Shown piece after piece: positions 33,709-42,397 of a stretch of DNA of 64,000 bases. The notes under the pieces are model-generated. The model was not told the origin of the DNA, searched no databases, and saw only the letters and a list, made by a program, of their open reading frames with translations. A program made the position numbers and the translations under genes. The stretch spans positions 62,001 through 126,000 of the forward strand of contig JAIRRJ010000075.1 in assembly GCA_031256035.1 (NCBI GenBank), read 5' to 3'. Origin of the DNA: Treponema sp. (GTDB lineage: Bacteria; Spirochaetota; Spirochaetia; Treponematales; Breznakiellaceae). Every line of letters starts with the position of its first letter. Position 1 is the stretch's first letter.

Positions 33709-35853
33709 TCACTCCAAATCCTTCGGGAAAGGAATGTCATCGTACCTGCCGCTGTTGTTCCAGTAGGTAAGGCCGCCTTTGCCCGCATCACGGGTACCCT
33801 TTACCTGTAGGCGAACATAGTCAAGGCCGTAGTACCTTCGATCATAAGATACGTTAAGTCTGAAAGCCTGTGCCCAAGGGCGTATTACAACCTGCCCTCT
33901 GGCGATTCGGTCTGTGCGCAGTGTTCCCAGATAGTAAATCCGCCAGGGACGCAATTCCGGCGGAGACTGCGCAAGAAAATCCTGCTCAAAATGACTGGGA
34001 TAATACATGGGGCAAATCACATCCACCCAGGGCGCCAAAAGTTCTACTTCCTGACCTGTGCGCGAGCCTGTGCGATACCAGCCGTTTGCGCCGTAAATAT
34101 CAATGGAAATCGGCGCATTGACATTTGCCCTTGAGTGATACAAAAAAGAAAGAATAGCGCTCTCTATATCCATATTGTTTTCCCGCCAGCGGTATGAAGC
34201 ATCTCCCAGGTTTTCCCCGTCTGTGGGAAAGCGGATATAGTCAAATTGAATTTCATCAAAACCCCGTTCGTGAAGTTCAACGGCAATATTGGCTGTATAT
34301 TCCCATACTTCTTCCGAATGCGGATCAACCCAGTTTTCATCATAAAATGTGCGCAGAATTTCCTTGTCGGGTTTACTTGACGGAATAATAACGGTTTCAT
34401 AGCTTGAACCTTCAGGCACTCCTGTATTTACAGGTTGTTCTTTATCGTAATAACCCCTCCAGGGTTTGTTGTTTCGCCTGTCCCACACCGCGTATTTGCC
34501 GCCTTCCTTTGCAGCTAACACCGGGTCCTTAAAAACAACAATCCGCGCAACAGTGAAGATTCCTCTTGATTTTAAATCTTTCAACAATGCGTCAATATCC
34601 AGAGGCCTGAACACTCTTCCCTTGTCGATGATAGCCTGATTCCTCGGAGTGAAACGGAGGCGGCCATAATCGTCTTTCATGTCGATGACAACCATATTCA
34701 GCTTCCGTTCGGAGATGATGTTCAGATACGGCCTTAGACTGGTACTGTCCATTGCATGATTCACAGGTAAATAAAGCCCCTCTTTATCCTCCGCTCTTTT
34801 TGCAAATTCGGAAAAGTTCCGGTTAATGAGCCAGAGTTCGTTAAAAATTGCAATTTCGCTGTTCCTGCCTTTATCCCGTATCGCAAGACAGTTGGGCTTT
34901 ACCCTTGTTAGTGAGGACTGCAGTATTGTTAAAAGATCATTCCTGAGGCGCATTTGCGCTCTTGCTCCTGTATTTGCAGGATAATTAATTTCCGACACAG
35001 TCCCTTCTGTTAAAAAACGAATACCGCTGTTTCCGGCATCAAGGGAATCCACTGTGCCGAAAGGAGAGGAGTCAGACCAAACGGTATGGTATACTTTGCG
35101 GTTCCAGTCAAGCTGGTAAATACGGCGGCGAAATGTCTGTGACGCATAAATTTCCGTGACGCCTGAGCGTATTACAATCGCAATATCTGAAACCTCATCG
35201 GGATTGCCGGTATTTTCCAGATGTTCAAGGCCGTTAACAGTTTCTGTCCATTTGGAACCGGAGACATCAGGCTGAATATAGTAAATTCCGTAAACGCTGT
35301 GAGACATAAAAACCGTAAGCGTGTCAATGCCGTTGGGAGCCGGCAGATTTGCGGCGGCAACCGTCTTGATGCCGTTTGTCCGGTAAGGAGGAGCGCCTAT
35401 ATTTGACCATGAGCGTCCCTGGTTCCGGCTCAGGTATACACTGTCCTTGGTAGCACAAACCATAATGTCAGGGTTTGCGGGATTCATTTTAACGTCTTTA
35501 ACTTCCTGTATTATCGGGAGAAATGATTTTTTACCGTTCTGAAACAGCTTTATTGATTTTACGGGCAAACCCTGAACGCGCTTTTCCCAGTTTTGAAGAT
35601 CGGCAGATACAAAGATTCCTTCGCTGCCCAGAATCGCCCAAATTCCGCCCGCATGTGTGATTTTTCGCACACCGCCCGCTTCGCGAAAGGAAACAGCTTT
35701 CCCGGTTAAATCAAATCCGGTCAATCCCAAATCGGTGCCGACAAGCCTGAAGTCGTTTTGTACGTTTTGCGCATGCAGAGAATAGGTAACAAAAACCAGC
35801 AGGGAAAAGAAAAGTGAGCGGAATCGTACAGATAAAATGTTAAAAAAAATCAT
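33709..35853 (-). CDS. Exported DUF4015-type putative glycoside hydrolase
   Basis: A 714-residue protein with a signal peptide (SLFFSLLVFVTYSLHAQ). Residues 40-330 look like a beta-propeller with BNR-like elements (VYLSRNQGRSWSNIGAPPYR, WAILGSEGIFVSADLQNW). Residues about 365-700 are the DUF4015 TIM-barrel domain (LNMVVIDMKDDYGRLRFTPR, FDEIQFDYIRFPTDGENLGD, DVICPMYYPSHFE), related to the alpha-amylase-like superfamily. The conserved Asp in FDYIRFP and the upstream MKDD are candidate active-site residues. It probably acts on a periplasmic or surface polysaccharide. A Wzi-like outer-membrane gene lies divergent upstream. Confidence 0.85.
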   Translation of the reverse strand: MIFFNILSVRFRSLFFSLLVFVTYSLHAQNVQNDFRLVGTDLGLTGFDLTGKAVSFREAGGVRKITHAGGIWAILGSEGIFVSADLQNWEKRVQGLPVKSIKLFQNGKKSFLPIIQEVKDVKMNPANPDIMVCATKDSVYLSRNQGRSWSNIGAPPYRTNGIKTVAAANLPAPNGIDTLTVFMSHSVYGIYYIQPDVSGSKWTETVNGLEHLENTGNPDEVSDIAIVIRSGVTEIYASQTFRRRIYQLDWNRKVYHTVWSDSSPFGTVDSLDAGNSGIRFLTEGTVSEINYPANTGARAQMRLRNDLLTILQSSLTRVKPNCLAIRDKGRNSEIAIFNELWLINRNFSEFAKRAEDKEGLYLPVNHAMDSTSLRPYLNIISERKLNMVVIDMKDDYGRLRFTPRNQAIIDKGRVFRPLDIDALLKDLKSRGIFTVARIVVFKDPVLAAKEGGKYAVWDRRNNKPWRGYYDKEQPVNTGVPEGSSYETVIIPSSKPDKEILRTFYDENWVDPHSEEVWEYTANIAVELHERGFDEIQFDYIRFPTDGENLGDASYRWRENNMDIESAILSFLYHSRANVNAPISIDIYGANGWYRTGSRTGQEVELLAPWVDVICPMYYPSHFEQDFLAQSPPELRPWRIYYLGTLRTDRIARGQVVIRPWAQAFRLNVSYDRRYYGLDYVRLQVKGTRDAGKGGLTYWNNSGRYDDIPFPKDLE

Positions 35854-35980
35854 ATTATTTGAACCTGTCTTAAAATAAAGAAAAAAATGGTTTTGTTCAA
35901 CCCCTAAATTCGAATAAAAAGCGTCTACTTGACATCATTACGTAAAAAACATAGATTTAATGATATTTATGGAGATAATT

Positions 35981-37870
35981 ATGCAATCAAAAAGCAAAAT
36001 ATTCTGTGTTTACCTGCTTATTTTTTCTTATATCCCGCTTTCAGCGCAGATTCACATATCAGTTCCTCTGGAAAACCAAGTGTACTACATACTGGAGCAG
36101 GCGGAAATGAAGGGATTGTGCGCTCCCATGTCAGGAATAAAACCATATACCCGCAGTGTTGTAATATCAGCAATAAAAGAAATACTGTTTTCGGACAGCG
36201 CCGATAAACTTAAAAGCGTCGAACGTGAAATTCTGGAGCAGTACCTTAATAATTTTTCCAAACCCAAAACCGGTATTGATTGGCAAAGAGGCGCTTATTA
36301 CGGCGAAACCACGCTTGGCAAGAGCGATGCCCTGCTCTCAATAAATATGGGCGTAATCGCAGACATCGAAGGTTCATCCGGCACATATTCATCCGGTGAT
36401 TATTATTTAGGAACAGAAGTCTGGATGGGCGCCTATGTCAACGGTGATCTAGGAAACAATGTTTCATATGATTTCAGCGCCGAAGGAGGCCTGATTAGAG
36501 CGCCCCGGAATAAACATCCAGGCAGATACAATACTTACTATGAAGGTTTTGTGGATGAATTCGAAGAGAATTCTGAATTTGAAAACAAAAAAATAATTAC
36601 TTACAGCGAACCTTTGACGCATTTTCCTTACACATATAAAAAACGATGGGACAGTTCGGTTTTTTTTCTGAGCATCAGTGAACTGAGTGATCTGGCAGGA
36701 TTTGAAGCCTGGCCGAACGGCATTTCCGGCGGTTATAACCTGATGTCAGAATTAACAGGTTCTTTTTTTGAAAACAAATTAATAATGCGGCTGGGACGGT
36801 TATCGCACGAATGGGGTTCTACGTCTTTCGGCAGTAGTCTTGCCTTCAACCAAATGGCGAGGCCTTTTTTAGGTGTCGAGGCGGAGTTCAATCCTTTCTC
36901 GTGGTTCAGCATAGCAACACTTACCGGGGTTCTTGAGTATTACAACGCAGAAGGAATTTATGAATCTCCCAAAACCAGCCAAAATGCTTTTTCAATCACA
37001 ATGCTGCAATTCAAGTACAAAAATTATTTGTTCCTTGATTTTGTGGATGCGGCAGTATGGCCGAAACGGTTTGAGCTTGGGTATATGGCTCCGATCACCA
37101 ATAATTTCTTTTATCAAAACAACTCCGGCAAATTTGATAACATGGCATTAACCGTCAGCCTCAAGGCTCAGTATCCAGGTCTGGGTAATGTCTGGGTCTC
37201 ACTTTTTGTTGATGAAATGCAGCTAACTTCCGAAATGTTCGAACTTGATCGTACAATGATTGCAGGTCAGGCGGGTATGAGCTTTCCCTTGCCTTTTCTG
37301 TCTTTTTCCTCAATCAAGTTAAGTTACACCATGATCAACCCGTATTGTTATACGCATCACCGGAATTATGTACCATGGTACGGGGATTTGCGAATGGAAA
37401 AAGCATATACCAACAACGGAGTATCTTTGGGTTATTATCTTCCGCCAAACTCTGATGAAATACTCGTCCGGTTCAGCACTATGCCGGCTAAAAATATCAA
37501 TACACACCTGCAATATCAGTTAATCCGCCACGGCGCTGATTTCGGCAGCAGCGCTGTTGACGGGAGCAATTTGTTGTCAGAGCTTGATCCGTATGACAGG
37601 AACACCAATGATGTTTTAAAAAGATTCTTCCTGCAAGACGGCGCGTATCAATGGATGCACATTATCAAAACGGGCGCCGAATGGAAGCTGCCCAAGACAC
37701 CTGTTACTCTTTACGGAGAGGCAGGAACTGTCATTTCTTACTTTACCAACATTGATGACGGAAAGGCAAATGACGGGTCTCCGCATGATTATTCGATAAT
37801 TGATACGCCTGAATATCCAAAATCAAACGGCTTTATTGTAACGCTTGGGTTCAGGGTGTTTTCACGTTAA
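35981..37870 (+). CDS. Wzi-like outer-membrane beta-barrel protein
   Basis: A 629-residue protein whose start (MQSKSKIFCVYLLIFS) is set by GGAG at 35971. After the signal peptide it begins IHISVPLENQVYYILEQAEM, which matches the N-terminus of the capsule-assembly Wzi family. It continues with many alternating amphipathic strands ending in an aromatic residue and a final Phe-containing strand (FIVTLGFRVFSR), as expected for a beta-barrel. Segments such as LIMRLGRLSHEWGSTSFGSS match Wzi-type motifs. In other bacteria Wzi anchors capsule, while in spirochaetes the ligand is unknown. The divergent neighbour is a DUF4015 glycosidase. Confidence 0.8.
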   Translation: MQSKSKIFCVYLLIFSYIPLSAQIHISVPLENQVYYILEQAEMKGLCAPMSGIKPYTRSVVISAIKEILFSDSADKLKSVEREILEQYLNNFSKPKTGIDWQRGAYYGETTLGKSDALLSINMGVIADIEGSSGTYSSGDYYLGTEVWMGAYVNGDLGNNVSYDFSAEGGLIRAPRNKHPGRYNTYYEGFVDEFEENSEFENKKIITYSEPLTHFPYTYKKRWDSSVFFLSISELSDLAGFEAWPNGISGGYNLMSELTGSFFENKLIMRLGRLSHEWGSTSFGSSLAFNQMARPFLGVEAEFNPFSWFSIATLTGVLEYYNAEGIYESPKTSQNAFSITMLQFKYKNYLFLDFVDAAVWPKRFELGYMAPITNNFFYQNNSGKFDNMALTVSLKAQYPGLGNVWVSLFVDEMQLTSEMFELDRTMIAGQAGMSFPLPFLSFSSIKLSYTMINPYCYTHHRNYVPWYGDLRMEKAYTNNGVSLGYYLPPNSDEILVRFSTMPAKNINTHLQYQLIRHGADFGSSAVDGSNLLSELDPYDRNTNDVLKRFFLQDGAYQWMHIIKTGAEWKLPKTPVTLYGEAGTVISYFTNIDDGKANDGSPHDYSIIDTPEYPKSNGFIVTLGFRVFSR

Positions 37871-37891
37871 TTGAGCTTGTTCTAGAACTGT

Positions 37892-37906
37892 CGAACCAAC
37901 GGTTCG
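37892..37906. repeat. Mini-palindrome CGAACC-AAC-GGTTCG, between convergent genes
   Basis: A perfect 6-3-6 palindrome in the 58-bp gap between the Wzi-like gene and the third acyl-CoA ligase. It lies inside a larger imperfect hairpin (TTGTTC...GAACAG, about 37877-37918), which probably acts as a shared terminator. It is one of eight family members in the window. Confidence 0.85.
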
Positions 37907-37928
37907 CGTTTTGGAACAGCCTCAATGG

Positions 37929-39680
37929 TCACGGATTTTCATAGCTCTTGTACATAAATCGCCGTATCTTTTGCTGTGCGTTTTTTTCAAAAGGCTCCCT
38001 GCGCATGGTGAAGCCGCTAATTTTTTTGTAGGCAGGCAGAGAGCGGTTGGTCTCTTCAATTTCCTTTTTGATAAGGTCATTGATAAATGCCTCGTCGTTT
38101 TCTCTGCCCGGATGATCTTCCTTAATCGCGTCTAAGTTGGGAACTGTTACGGCAAAAATGAGTTCGCCGCCGTAGGATGATTCTTTTCTGCCGACAACAA
38201 GGACTTCGCTGATTACACGCGAACTTTGGAAATGGGCTTCCACTTCTTCGGGGTAGACATTCTTGCCGCCGGAACTGACGATAAGATTTTTCTTCCGCCC
38301 CTTGATGTACACGAACCCGAGTTCGTCAATGTACCCCAGATCGCCTGTCAACAGCCAGCCGTCAGGCGTGATGACTTCTTTGGTAGCTTCTTCGTTCTCA
38401 AAGTAGCCAAGCATGACCGAGGGGGATCTGGCAGCTATTTCGCCGATGCCTTCCGGTCCCGGATCGATGATTTTCACTTCCGTATAACTTACCGGAAGCC
38501 CTACCGACACGTTCCGTTTGTGGCGGGGCGTGTTCACGGTGATGAGGGGGGAATTCTCGCTCATGCCGTAACCGTGGACAATGTTAAAACCAAAAGAGTC
38601 AAAAAAGTCCGCTGTCTTTGGGTTTAATGGGCCGCCGCCGGCGACCATGATCCCAAGTGAATGTAAACCGGCTTTTTTGCGGATGAACCGGAAGACTTTG
38701 CGCCCAAATTCCGGGCGGCCTTTTTTTGCTTCCGCCAGGGCAATGACACGTAACAAATTGAGCGGTGCGCGGACGAAAATCGAAATCTTCCTGTAGCCCG
38801 TTTCAATGGCAGCCATTACCTTGTCGTAAAGCAGAGGAACTGCAATAAGGAAGGTAACACCTCCGTCCCTGATGTCGTCCACTACAACTTTGCCGATAAT
38901 TTTTTCGGCAACTATTGTCGGGAGACCCACGAAGAGGGGCGCCATAAACGAACAGGTGGTGGGATAGGTATGATGCAGGGGCAGCACATTCATGAACACG
39001 TCTTTATCGGTTGGCGCAAGTATGCGGATTGCGGCGCTGGCGTTGGCGATAATGTTTTTATGTGAAAGAGTAACGCCCTTTGCAAAACCGGTAGTGCCGG
39101 ATGTAAACACAATGGAAGCCGGATGATTTGGCGGTATGCTGTCAAGCGGAGGCAGAACCTGCCCTCCCGCATTTGCGCCAAAGCTTTCAAACTCTGTCTT
39201 CTGGTTTACGGCATCTTCAGTATCGGCGCTTATGCAAACCGATACTGCCATCGATGCTCCTTTGGATGGCAGCGAAGCGGCAAATTCCTTCTTTCTGCCG
39301 GAATAAAAAAAAGCCTTCGCCCTTGTTATGTTGATTATGTTGAGACATTCCTGCTCTGTAACAAGAAAGTCCACCGGCACAATGGAAATGCCTGCGATTA
39401 CCGTCCCCATCCAGATTACCATCCATTCGGGACGGTTTTCAGACCACAGTACAACGCGGTCGCCCTTGACAAGGCCTGCGGCAAGCAGCCCGCGCGCCAC
39501 TCTGCGGCATTCTTCACCAAACCTGCCGTAAGTCCAGCGGGTGAACTCTTTCTGCCCGCCTGTACGGAACAAAATAAAATCCTTATTTGCATGATCCCGT
39601 GACACCTGATCGATAAGCTGCGCAAAATTGTCGTGCGGGTTATCCGGTATATTTGAGATATAGTCGTTAAATTTCAGCAT
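37929..39680 (-). CDS. AMP-forming acyl-CoA synthetase (FadD/FAA1-like), copy 3
   Basis: A 583-residue ANL ligase closely related in layout to the one at 29577. Motifs: P-loop IVFTSGTTGFAKGVTLSH, A5 YGMSENSPLITVNTPRHK, hinge DGWLLTGDLGYIDELGFVYI with KGRKKNLIVSSGGKNVYPEE, and C-terminal FEKNAQQKIRRFMYKSYE. Residues 310-350 hold the hydrophobic-basic insert of long-chain ligases (NLLRVIALAEAKKGRPEFGR). It probably activates long-chain fatty acids at the membrane. The presence of three ligases within 22 kb suggests use of host or prey fatty acids. The start has no strong SD. Confidence 0.93.
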   Translation of the reverse strand: MLKFNDYISNIPDNPHDNFAQLIDQVSRDHANKDFILFRTGGQKEFTRWTYGRFGEECRRVARGLLAAGLVKGDRVVLWSENRPEWMVIWMGTVIAGISIVPVDFLVTEQECLNIINITRAKAFFYSGRKKEFAASLPSKGASMAVSVCISADTEDAVNQKTEFESFGANAGGQVLPPLDSIPPNHPASIVFTSGTTGFAKGVTLSHKNIIANASAAIRILAPTDKDVFMNVLPLHHTYPTTCSFMAPLFVGLPTIVAEKIIGKVVVDDIRDGGVTFLIAVPLLYDKVMAAIETGYRKISIFVRAPLNLLRVIALAEAKKGRPEFGRKVFRFIRKKAGLHSLGIMVAGGGPLNPKTADFFDSFGFNIVHGYGMSENSPLITVNTPRHKRNVSVGLPVSYTEVKIIDPGPEGIGEIAARSPSVMLGYFENEEATKEVITPDGWLLTGDLGYIDELGFVYIKGRKKNLIVSSGGKNVYPEEVEAHFQSSRVISEVLVVGRKESSYGGELIFAVTVPNLDAIKEDHPGRENDEAFINDLIKKEIEETNRSLPAYKKISGFTMRREPFEKNAQQKIRRFMYKSYENP

Positions 39681-39766
39681 GGTCTACCTTGTCTTTTGAT
39701 AGAGGCAGTATAAAAAACTTTCGAGATTTTGTCAAAATAGATTTTTCTGGCAGCCGTTTTTATTCG

Positions 39767-40777
39767 TCATTCTTCAGGTTTTATAAAAACCTTTTCCAAC
39801 TGCCTCATCCGGTAGGCGGAATAGAGTTCCTTACCGTATTCGGTTACTTCCCAGATTTCATCTTCACCGGAGCTTTCATCCTGATTGATACATTTCACAA
39901 GTTTCAAAAGCGAAAAATCCGCCATGATTTTTTTGATGGTATTGGACGGGGTGGGATAATCCTTGCGGACAGGTTTATCCAAATCGGGATTAAGGACAGT
40001 GCCAAGGAAGCGGGAAACTTCCGCGGTGGTTTTACCGACTGCCAACTCTGGCACCAGCAGTTTGAAAATCCTCAAGTAGCGGAACTGCCGGCTGTTTTCC
40101 CAGTTGTCGCCGGTTGTGTAATAGAAGCTCAGTATGACTTTGTTCAGGGCAAGCACTTTCAGGGCGTTTTTCATCTGCTCCCGCAATTTTGCTACAATGT
40201 CGCCGCCCTCAATTTTTATCTGCCGCCTGAGCTGTTCATTTTCAGTTGAAAGCCGCGACAGTTCATTCGCAACGGACGGCGCAATCGCCTGATCAGATTT
40301 TACCCAGCCGCTCTGCGGATTAAGGTTCATCTGCAGGATCAACAGCCCCTGCAATTTCTGGCAAAGGTCTGTCGAATTAAGCCATGTTTCGCACACGCCG
40401 CCGCGCAGCCTCTTTTTAAGTTCATCCATCTTTTTTATCAGCGCTGTTTCTTTATCTTTTTTGGATGCTTTCCAGCGTGCCTTTTCGTCAATCACAAGTG
40501 AAATCACGGGGATATTTTTCCGGTGCGCGATGTTGTACTCAGTTTCAAGGGGAGAGATTTTCGCGCCGGAGGGAGCGTATTTGTGGGCGGCGACAGCGAT
40601 AAAATAATCACATTCCTCAATAGTTTTTGCAAGTAACTGATCGTGGTTTTTTATTGCCGGATCAAGATATTCCGCCGATACCGGAATATGCCCAAGCTCC
40701 ATGATTATTCGCGGAATTTCCCTGCGTTCGTTTTTTAGGTCGTCTAACGTAGAACCTATAAAGATATGGTACTTCAT
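39767..40777 (-). CDS. DUF4062-domain protein, possible defence effector
   Basis: A 336-residue protein from the ATG giving MKYHIFIGSTLDDLKNERRE. The N-terminal 130 residues match DUF4062, a TIR- and nucleoside-transferase-like fold found at the front of NTPase-type defence proteins (GSTLDDLKNERREIPRIIM, AKTIEECDYFIAVAAHKYAP, SPLETEYNIAHRKNIPVISL). A coiled coil follows (ELSRLSTENEQLRRQIKIEG). The last 100 residues look like a winged-helix domain (FSLLKLVKCINQDESSGEDE). Here the domain is not fused to an NTPase, so it may act as a small sensor or effector. A defence function is inferred. Confidence 0.72.
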   Translation of the reverse strand: MKYHIFIGSTLDDLKNERREIPRIIMELGHIPVSAEYLDPAIKNHDQLLAKTIEECDYFIAVAAHKYAPSGAKISPLETEYNIAHRKNIPVISLVIDEKARWKASKKDKETALIKKMDELKKRLRGGVCETWLNSTDLCQKLQGLLILQMNLNPQSGWVKSDQAIAPSVANELSRLSTENEQLRRQIKIEGGDIVAKLREQMKNALKVLALNKVILSFYYTTGDNWENSRQFRYLRIFKLLVPELAVGKTTAEVSRFLGTVLNPDLDKPVRKDYPTPSNTIKKIMADFSLLKLVKCINQDESSGEDEIWEVTEYGKELYSAYRMRQLEKVFIKPEE

Positions 40778-40847
40778 AGCCTCATTATACAATGAAAACA
40801 GGCAAACGGCAATTGTTTTTTAATGGGTCATCCGGTATTATTTACCT

Positions 40848-41612
40848 ATGATTGGTTTCCTTATCAGAAAAACCATATACGATCTTTGGGACAATATGTT
40901 CAGGATTGTCCTTATCAATGTGGGGTTTCTCATCGTTTCCGCAATTCCGGTCGGTCTGCATTTCCTGTTTAAGCTTCCGCCGGAGATAATGCTCATCCTT
41001 GGAATCATCCTGTGTTCCGTTTATCTGTCCGCCGCCGCCCTTTCGGTAAAAACAATATCTGATTACAGTTCATTCGGCTTCGGTGATTTCTTCGCGGCTT
41101 TTAAGGATGCGTTGCCTGCCGGCCTTGCGATGAGCGTTGTCATAATACTGCTTTTTTTGATGGCGGGAACTGTCATCCCGTTTTATCTGACCATTGATTC
41201 GCCCATCGGGCTGCTGCTGGCGGCGCTTGTTTTTTGGGTAATGATTTTTGCCCTGCTGTCGCTTCAGTTTTATTTTGCTGTGCGCGCGCGGCTGGCTACA
41301 AACCTTTTCAAAATATTCAAGAAGTGTTTTTTAGTTTCTTTGGACAATACCGGCCTTGCGGTTTTTTCGCTCCTGCACAATTTTGCGGCTCTTCTCCTTT
41401 CCGCCGTGTTTGCATTTCTGTTTCCAGGCCCCGGCGGCATCCTCCTGTTCCTTGATGAAGCATTGCGCCTGCGCCTTTTGAAGTACGACTGGCTGGAAGC
41501 CAACCCTGGCTCCGACCGCCGAAAAATTCCCTGGGATGCGCTTTTAATTGAAGAGCGCGAAAAAACAGGAATCCGTTCGCTCAAGAATTTTATTTTTCCG
41601 TGGAAGGATTAG
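40848..41612 (+). CDS. DUF624-like membrane protein
   Basis: A 254-residue inner-membrane protein with about six helices (IVLINVGFLIVSAIPVGLHF, IMLILGIILCSVYLSAAALS, LAMSVVIILLFLMAGTVIPF, LLLAALVFWVMIFALLSLQF and FAALLLSAVFAFLFPGPGG). The early DLWDN and the later PFYLT-type turns resemble DUF624/YesL proteins, which occur near carbohydrate-uptake genes. No transporter genes are next to it, so the role remains open. It is divergent to the DUF4062 gene. Confidence 0.7.
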   Translation: MIGFLIRKTIYDLWDNMFRIVLINVGFLIVSAIPVGLHFLFKLPPEIMLILGIILCSVYLSAAALSVKTISDYSSFGFGDFFAAFKDALPAGLAMSVVIILLFLMAGTVIPFYLTIDSPIGLLLAALVFWVMIFALLSLQFYFAVRARLATNLFKIFKKCFLVSLDNTGLAVFSLLHNFAALLLSAVFAFLFPGPGGILLFLDEALRLRLLKYDWLEANPGSDRRKIPWDALLIEEREKTGIRSLKNFIFPWKD

Positions 41613-41670
41613 AAACAGCGCCATTATTTTCCTTGCCAACCCCCGCACTTTGCGATATATTTGACAGGTA

Positions 41671-41835
41671 ATGGGTGGAATTATGGGGAGGAAAGTCTAT
41701 ACAATCAACGGGCAAATGTACATTATTGATGATGAGACTGGTGAGATCAAAACAGTTCATATCGAAAGCGAACCAATTCCACCTAAAGACCTGAAGGAAC
41801 TCATTAAACTTTTAGCGCAAAACCAGAAAGAATGA
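41671..41835 (+). CDS. Small acidic protein of 54 residues
   Basis: A complete frame from the ATG at 41671 to a TGA at 41833-41835, giving MGGIMGRKVYTINGQMYIID and then DETGEIKTVHIESEPIPPKD and LKELIKLLAQNQKE. An internal ATG (41683) has a better SD (none precedes the first) and may be the true start. The codon use and the ordered beta then helix pattern suggest a real short gene. No family recognised. It precedes a 560-bp repeat-rich non-coding region. Confidence 0.5.
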   Translation: MGGIMGRKVYTINGQMYIIDDETGEIKTVHIESEPIPPKDLKELIKLLAQNQKE

Positions 41836-41853
41836 ACCTCCCCGCGGCAAGCG

Positions 41854-41868
41854 CGTACCAAAGGTACG
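41854..41868. repeat. Mini-palindrome CGTACC-AAA-GGTACG
   Basis: A perfect 6-3-6 palindrome, 19 bp after the stop codon of the 54-residue gene. First of six short palindromes in the non-coding stretch 41836-42397. Confidence 0.9.
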
Positions 41869-41975
41869 AGGGTATTAAACCAGACTTTCAAATAAACATA
41901 TTGACCTTTTTTCTCACCCCGTGATAAAATACCCTAACTATGCAAGCCTTTGACCAAAAAGCAAATTTCCCCATT

Positions 41976-42032
<57 letters not shown>

Positions 42033-42157
42033 TAAATCCCCAATTATAATTAGAATACCACTAAGATCGTGTCAACTACACACTTGTTTATTTTTTCTTT
42101 TTTCTGAAAAAAATAGCATTTTCCCGAAATTCATCACGCAAAGGCGCAAAGATACAT

Positions 42158-42172
42158 CGTACCTTCGGTACG
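42158..42172. repeat. Mini-palindrome CGTACC-TTC-GGTACG
   Basis: A perfect 6-3-6 palindrome next to an ACGCAAAGGCGCAAAG segment (42136-42151), which belongs to the same older repeat type seen near 15236-15270. Confidence 0.9.
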
Positions 42173-42259
42173 CGCTCACAAAGGAAGATTAAAGAATGAA
42201 GAGGATTTCACCACGAACACCACGAACTCTTACTTCGCTATCTTCTTCTTGTTCGTGTG

Positions 42260-42274
42260 CGTACCGAAGGTACG
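42260..42274. repeat. Mini-palindrome CGTACC-GAA-GGTACG
   Basis: A perfect 6-3-6 palindrome inside the right half of the larger inverted repeat 42207-42314. Confidence 0.9.
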
Positions 42275-42283
42275 AGTTGGTGG

Positions 42284-42301
42284 CGTACCGTTTGCGGTAC
42301 G
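42284..42301. repeat. Mini-palindrome CGTACC-GTTTGC-GGTACG
   Basis: Same arms as its neighbours but a 6-nt loop, so it is 18 bp long. It lies 9 bp after the previous copy and 1 bp before the closing arm of the larger inverted repeat. Confidence 0.88.
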
Positions 42302-42335
42302 AGTTCGTGGTAAAAAAATAAATAGGAGTAATCGT

Positions 42336-42381
42336 CTCCGCGTTGCGGAGCCGTTCGATTTAATTCGCCGCTCACGCGGCG
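42336..42381. repeat. Two short GC-rich palindromes before the lipoprotein gene
   Basis: CTCCGC-GTT-GCGGAG (42336-42350) and CGCCGC-TCAC-GCGGCG (42366-42381) have the same 6-bp-arm architecture as the CGWACC family but different arms. They lie 17 to 60 bp upstream of the lipoprotein ATG at 42398, so they could also shape its mRNA leader. Confidence 0.75.
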
Positions 42382-42397
42382 TAAAGTGAGGTTATGT

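Larger units (their letters stand above)
42207..42314. repeat. Second copy of the CACCACGAAC inverted repeat, carrying two mini-palindromes
   Basis: TTCACCACGAAC at 42207-42218 pairs with GTTCGTGGTAAA at 42303-42314, as in the copy at 15121-15200. Two mini-palindromes (42260-42274 and 42284-42301) interrupt the right half. Removing each with an adjacent base restores a sequence close to the first copy, so the palindromes look inserted. Confidence 0.7.

Noticed and set aside
37360-37390. GTACC-AT-GGTAC palindrome in the Wzi-like gene as another family member
   Set aside because: It lacks the flanking C and G of the CGTACC arms on one side and has a 2-nt loop; treated as chance.
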